The translations under genes and the position numbers were made by a program. A DNA stretch of 34,246 nucleotides from Ophiothrix spiculata. Lineage: Eukaryota > Echinodermata > Ophiuroidea > Amphilepidida > Ophiotrichidae. The notes beneath the pieces are model-generated. The model did no database searches and had not been told where the DNA came from. It saw only the letters and a program-made list of their open reading frames with translations. The stretch lies in NCBI GenBank assembly GCA_000969725.1, contig JXSR01S046347.1; one strand, written 5' to 3'. This document shows, piece by piece, positions 29,269 to 34,246 of the stretch (position 1 is the first letter of the stretch; each line of letters begins with the position of its first letter).

Positions 29269-29524
29269 CACTCCCGGTCAAAAGTGTTTGGGCACGCCTA
29301 AACACGGACAAAAACGTAATTATTATATCAAACAACCAAGACTCTGAATCAATTCATGTTTTTTATAGGTGCCTAATGTATCCAATATAAATAATCTATG
29401 TTTTTTCTGATATTCGATCCTCCATAATCATAAAAATGGCCGATTTCCAGGACCACATACAAATACACCACACACACTTTTTGCTATTAAAGGTTTAGTG
29501 CGCAAACACTTTTGACTGGGAGTG
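29269..29524. mobile_element. Non-autonomous Tc1/mariner-like element, short copy
   Basis: Ends cactcccggtcaaaagtg and cacttttgactgggagtg are complements, with ta on both sides (29267-29268 and 29525-29526). The interior is the reverse complement of the right part of 4015-4537 (for example aatcaattcatgttttt, gatattcgatc). At 256 bp against 523 bp it is an internal-deletion derivative. Confidence 0.8.
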
Positions 29525-29744
29525 TACATGATCCTTATTTTGATTTGTCTGCACAATGTTAATTAAAAATTTATTGGACAATACAAACAGAAATCCAGGA
29601 TGCAGGGCACATAATTTTTTAATGCAACCTTTACTCTGTTTTTTTGTTTTCATTGTCCAATACATTTTTATTTTGCCTACAGGTGACTTTTTTCTCTCTC
29701 TTTTGATGTAAGTTTAATGTTAGTTGTAGCTCAGTAAGATATAA

Positions 29745-29874
29745 TAGGCCAAATTCATAAAAGTAAGCAATTGCTTGTTCTATGGCTTTTACTTGAATAT
29801 CTGCCCATATATGGATAAAAGTTCAAGTAAAAGCCATAGAAAAAGCAATTGCTTACTTTTATGAATTCGGCCTA
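29745..29874. mobile_element. 130-bp hairpin element
   Basis: ttcataaaagtaagcaattg and caattgcttacttttatgaa are perfect complements, and ctatggcttttacttgaa pairs with ttcaagtaaaagccatag. The stem is about 56 bp with a loop of about 18 bp. No ORF. Confidence 0.8.
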
Positions 29875-30204
29875 ATGGTTGTGAAAATGATGATTTCATA
29901 GGCAAGCACAGGCCCATCTTGTACTATATTGTAGAAAACAATATTGTAAATATTGTACATTAAGTTTATATTATATGCTAATCATTGTAATCTGATGTGG
30001 CCTCAGTAATTGTCTTTGATGATATTGTGTAGGAACTTTACTCTGGTAATTTTTTAACATTTTATCTATAGATATTTTTCACATTATTGGAAGTAAATTC
30101 ACAAGTTACATGGGATATGTTTATACATTAAAGAGGGGTGTATGGGTTTACCCAGTGGGTTTATCAGAATAAATAAAATATACAAAATGATGAATATAAT
30201 GATA

Positions 30205-30384
30205 CAGTGGAACCTCGTTAACACAAAATCATTGGGGCCAAAGAGTTTAGTTTGGGTTATCAGGATTTTGTGTTATCCAACTGATTTCACATAGGAAATC
30301 AATACTTGGGACCCAACAAACATTTTGTGTTATCAGGGTTTTTGTTTTTGTGTTAAGAGATTTTGTGTTAACAAGGTCCCACTG
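30205..30384. mobile_element. Pogo/Tigger-like MITE, copy 1
   Basis: Ends cagtggaacctcgttaacac and gtgttaacaaggtcccactg are complements with two differences, flanked by ta on both sides. Copy 2 at 31003-31173 carries the same interior in reverse. A further cctcgttagaacaaaatcac segment at about 30393-30412 may be a third, broken copy. The CAGTGGAACCTCG-type ends are seen in pogo/Tigger-like elements (family knowledge). Confidence 0.75.
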
Positions 30385-31002
30385 TACAATTAAACCTCGT
30401 TAGAACAAAATCACCAGGCTGAAGATTGTAGCTTGGTTTAAGAAATTCAACCAATATGAACCCCCAGCTATGGTATATAGGAAAACTTGGTTGAGTGAAA
30501 ACAGATTTGCCTTGCCCTTCCCACACCAAGTTTGCTAACTGTCATCCAACTCTCTTTGTAGCATACTCTTTGTAAGGTCACGTAAAATGTGTTTTATGTC
30601 CATACTATATACAAAATCAGGAGGGCGGCCCTTATTATTTATTTTTTTTTTCCAAAATTTATTATATTTTTCTGTGTAAAATTCATATTCCTCTAACAGG
30701 TTTGTTGACAAATTTCAAAACAATGGAGGGACCCTCTAATTATTTCCCAAATGCCTTACTCCTAGTTTGAAAAAAGTGTGTGAAATCTTTTTATAAATGA
30801 TCATCACTATTTTTTTTCAGCACAACAGTTTCAAGTTATGGAACAAATAAGGAAAATAATGAAAATATTTCAAAATCTTGGGGGAAAAAACGGAGAGGGC
30901 AGGGACTTAAAACACTTTTTTTTCACTTTGCCTAATATTTTATGTTAAATGTAATCCCAGATGTGAGCTGTATCCTAACATATAAGATTTACTTTTTTTG
31001 TA

Positions 31003-31173
31003 CAGTGGAACCTCATTAACACAAAATCTCTTAACACAAAAACCCTGATAACACAAAATGTTTGTTGGGTCCCAAGTATTGATTTCCTATGTGAAATCAG
31101 TTTAACACAAAATCTTGATAACCCAAACTAAACTCTTTGGCCCCAGTGATTTTGTGTTAACGAGGTTCCACTG
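31003..31173. mobile_element. Pogo/Tigger-like MITE, copy 2 (reverse orientation)
   Basis: Begins cagtggaacctcattaacac after ta and ends gttaacgaggttccactg. The interior (gggtcccaagtattgatttc) is the reverse complement of copy 1 (gaaatcaatacttgggaccc). The right TA flank has become tg. Confidence 0.75.
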
Positions 31174-31355
31174 TGCAAATCAGCTTACCAATCTGCCATG
31201 TGTGCAGACTTTAATAACCAACTTGGCGCTAGCCGAGTACAATGTGGTGCTGTATACGTTTTTGTAAATAAATCTTATCATGACTATGTCAACCGTATCA
31301 GGAGTGTGTATCTGGTGGTTTCATTTATCATTATTAGGCCATTTAAAAAAAAAAT

Positions 31356-31686
31356 GTTTGTCTCAATGCTCTCCTACTGTTGAAAAACTAATGCGAAGTC
31401 ATGAGTGCTATTCTAAATAGAAAAGACTTCCATATGTACTCCCTCATACATTTACATGTCAGATACAAAATTAATGATAAGATTGGCCTTTTTTAAAATA
31501 AAAAACAGAATAAAGACCCAATTTAATTAAGTTTTATGTTGCAAGTAAATTATATAAAAGAAGTTCATATGGACTTTTTGCAAATTATGAAGAATATTTT
31601 TCAAAAAAAAAATTAAAACGGCAAAAAAAAATATTTTTTTTTCGACTTTTTGAAAAACTAACGGGCGCGGGAGCTTTGAGACAAAC
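31356..31686. mobile_element. Inverted-repeat element with gtttgtctcaa ends
   Basis: gtttgtctcaatgctctc at the left and gagctttgagacaaac at the right are imperfect complements. It shares end character (GTCTCA then gct) with the element at 27124-27372. AT-rich interior without ORF. Confidence 0.5.
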
Positions 31687-32684
31687 AATTAATTTTATTT
31701 AGCTTTATTATATTAAATACGCTTGGCACAAAAAGAAACGCTGCTTGTCTTTAGATTGGCAGTATGTCAAAGTCTGACCATTTTGAACGTTTCCGAAATA
31801 TACTTTTTATTACTGCATATTTGCTCTTTCATAAAACACATAACTTGAAAAAATCTGTGCGAAAATTGTTGAGATAGATTGCCCAAAAGACGCCGAGTTT
31901 AAAAACAAATATTGCACTTTACTTTGATTTCAATGATCACTGTACAACACGATGGAGTTTTGTGGTAGTTCAGGCCTTGAATTTTGAAAATACCTGATGT
32001 ACTACAAATAGCACTTCTCAAGGTCTTCAGGTGTGCTGTAGGTGTGAATTTCTGATCTAATTCTGCAGTGGCGTGCCCAAAGGGGGGGCCGGGGGGGCAC
32101 GTGCCCCCCCAGTTTGATGAGTCAGTCAGGGGAAACGGCCCATTCGTCATCTTGACACAAAAAAGATAGAAAAGAAAGGGGAGGAGAGAAAAAAATCAAA
32201 GGGAAAGAGAAGAAAATACCTTGAATTTCCCTTTGTTTTTGATAATTTAAGTATGAAAAAGCAAAAATTTTGCTACGCGCGCATTATGAACAAAATCTAA
32301 AAATATCACATTTTACCCTTCTGCCGCTATTGGTCATTCGGGGGAAACTGATGGTTGTGCCCCCCACACAAAAAAACCTCGTAATTCTGTATAATTTCAC
32401 CAGACTTGGGTGTGCTGAAAATCACACTCAAGATCATTTTAGGTGTGTGGTGTTGTGCTAACGCACTCACATGCCTCAAAATACATGGCCTGGTAGTAGT
32501 TACAATGACCTTGATGAGGCGTAATATGACAGTCTCAGTATTGATCGCTATAATCTCAATTATACTGGCCAACATGATAAGATGCAGTATAACTGTACAG
32601 CGACCATGGAAATCATTGAAAAGTGCACCATTTGTTTTGGGACTCAGCCGCCATTTTCACAATTTAGGTGTTAATCTTTGTTTT
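31687..32684. other. Intergenic region with a G-tract palindrome
   Basis: Contains a perfect 20-bp palindrome of G7 then cacgtg then C7 at 32091-32110 and nearby g-rich runs, of the type seen at the ends of dispersed elements. Otherwise nothing supportable. Short open frames here have no coding character that I can recognise. Confidence 0.45.
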
Positions 32685-34196
32685 CAGTTGAAGATAGCAA
32701 ATGAAATAAATAATAAAACGTAGTATCAGCAGTAGATAGCAAATGACATAAATAATGAAACATGCTATTTGCAGTAGATAGCAAATGAAATAAATAATGA
32801 AACGTGCTATCAGCAGCAGTTAGCAAATGAAACAAATAATGAAACGTGCTATCAGCAGTAGATAGCAAATGAAATAAATAATGAAACATGCTATCAGCAG
32901 TAGAAAGCAAATGAAACATCTATCAGCAGTAGATAGCAAATGAAATAAATAATGAAACGAGCTATCAGCAGCAGATAGCAAATGAAACAATAGTGAAATG
33001 TGCTATCAGCAGTAGATAGCAAATGAAACAAATAATGAAACGTGCTATCAGCAGTAGATAGCAAATGAAATAAATAATGAAACATGCTATCATCAGCAGA
33101 TAGCAAATGAAACAAATAATGAAACGTGCTATCAGCAGCAGATAGCAAATGAAAAAAATAATGAAACGTGCTATCATCAGCAGATAGCAAATGAAACAAA
33201 TAATGAAACGTGCTATCAGCAGCAGATAGCAAATGAAACAAATAATGAAACGTGCTATCAGCAGTAGATAGCAAATGAAATAAATAATGAAACGTGCTAT
33301 CAGCAGTAGATAGCAAATGAAACAAATAATGAAATGTATTATCAGCAATAAATAGAAAATACCCATTACCAGTAGAAACAGAGGTTATATGTCTCATGCT
33401 ATCAGCAAATAAAGTAATGAGATGTGTTACTAGCAGTATGCAAACAAAATGAATAATGAAACTTAAATCAACAGTAGATAGCAACTGGAAACAAATAATG
33501 CTATCAGTAGTATAGTAAATGAAATGATTATTGAAACGTGCTATCAGCAGTAGATAGCAAGTGAGATAAATAATGACATATACTATCAGCACTAAATAGG
33601 AAAAGGAACAAATACTGATGAAACATGATGTCAGCAGTAGATATCAAATGAAATAAATAATGAAACATGTTATTAGCAGTAGATAGCAAATAAATAAAGA
33701 AACATTTTATCAGCAGTAGATAGCAAATTAAATAAATAATGAAACATTTTATCAGCAGTAGATAACAATTGAAATAAATAATGAAACGTGCTATCAGCAG
33801 CAGATAGCAAATGAAATAAATAATGAAACATGCTATCAGCAGTAGATAACAATTGAAATAGATAATGAAACGTGCTATCAGCAGCAGATAGCAAATGAAA
33901 TAAATAGTCAAACATGCTATCAGCAGTAGATAGCAAATGAAATAAATAATGAAACGTGCTATTAACAGAAGATAGCAAATGAAATAAATAATGAAACATG
34001 CTATCAGCAGTAGACAGCAAATGAAATAAATAATGAAACATGCTCTCAGTAGTAGAAAGCAAGTGAAATAAATAGTGAAATGTACTATTACCAGTTAATA
34101 AGAAATTAAATTTAATGATGAAACGTGCTGTCAGCAGTAGATAGCACATGAATTAAATTATGAAACGTGTTATCAGCAGTAAAATAAATAAAATAA
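32685..34196. repeat. 42-bp minisatellite, about 35 copies
   Basis: The unit contains tatcagcagtagatagcaaa then tgaaataaataatgaaacg and repeats every 42 bp through most of the region. The part at about 33345-33540 is degenerate. gctatc...gatagc within each unit is a small inverted repeat. Because 42 is a multiple of three, several reverse-strand frames stay open and read a 14-residue repeat (FHYLFHLLSTAD-like); these are not genes. Confidence 0.93.
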
Positions 34197-34246
34197 ATAC
34201 TGGGGATTTATAGTGCGCTATGCCTCCCACATTTGTAATTCCACTC

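Noticed and set aside
32671..34149. Long reverse-strand open frames (up to 232 codons)
   Set aside because: They are readings of the 42-bp minisatellite, whose period is divisible by three; several frames are open at once and the peptide is a plain 14-residue repeat.

Overview
The window is AT-rich eukaryotic genomic DNA with long introns, many short transposable elements and two assembly gaps (10480-10699 and 21525-21819). It holds one recognisable gene on the + strand: most of ASPM (abnormal spindle / microcephaly-associated protein). ASPM is a spindle-pole protein made of calponin-homology (CH) domains, a very long array of calmodulin-binding IQ motifs and a helical-repeat C-terminus. The peptide is clearly ASPM, but there is no vertebrate-type repeat content, and the genome is rich in MITEs and carries a tRNA-SINE and a CR1/L2-like LINE tail. 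I infer an invertebrate deuterostome (hemichordate, echinoderm or similar); the species is not determined.

Gene layout: sixteen coding exons can be placed from 693 to 27803. All have GT-AG borders and compatible phases, and together they give 9213 nt in frame (3070 aa plus stop). The 5' end, including the N-terminal ASH region, lies upstream of the window. Exons 1-3 (numbered within the window) carry the conserved block before the first CH domain. Exons 3-5 carry CH1 and exons 5-8 carry CH2. Exons 8-13 carry IQ motifs, of which about 90 sit in one 6492-bp exon (12678-19169), the counterpart of the giant IQ exon of vertebrate ASPM. Exons 13-16 carry the C-terminal helical domain and the stop. 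Two AATAAA signals follow at 28015 and 28032.

The most unusual structure is in the introns. Four exons (1, 6, 9 and 14) are followed in the next intron by one or more partial copies of their own 3' part, in three cases including the splice donor. After exon 9 this is an array of roughly 111-bp units, partly open in the IQ reading frame, with the donor kept in each visible unit. Inside the giant exon a 73-aa (219-bp) three-IQ unit recurs, with two freshly homogenised patches (seven copies at 14743-16278 and three at 17081-17690).

The remaining introns and the 6 kb downstream of the gene hold repeats: at least five families of short inverted-repeat elements present as two copies each in opposite orientation, several single foldback elements, a 94-bp tandem array of palindromic units (21341-22272), a tRNA-derived SINE (24911-25324), a 5'-truncated LINE (28476-28848) and a 42-bp minisatellite (32685-34196). 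No second protein gene, tRNA gene or CRISPR array was found.
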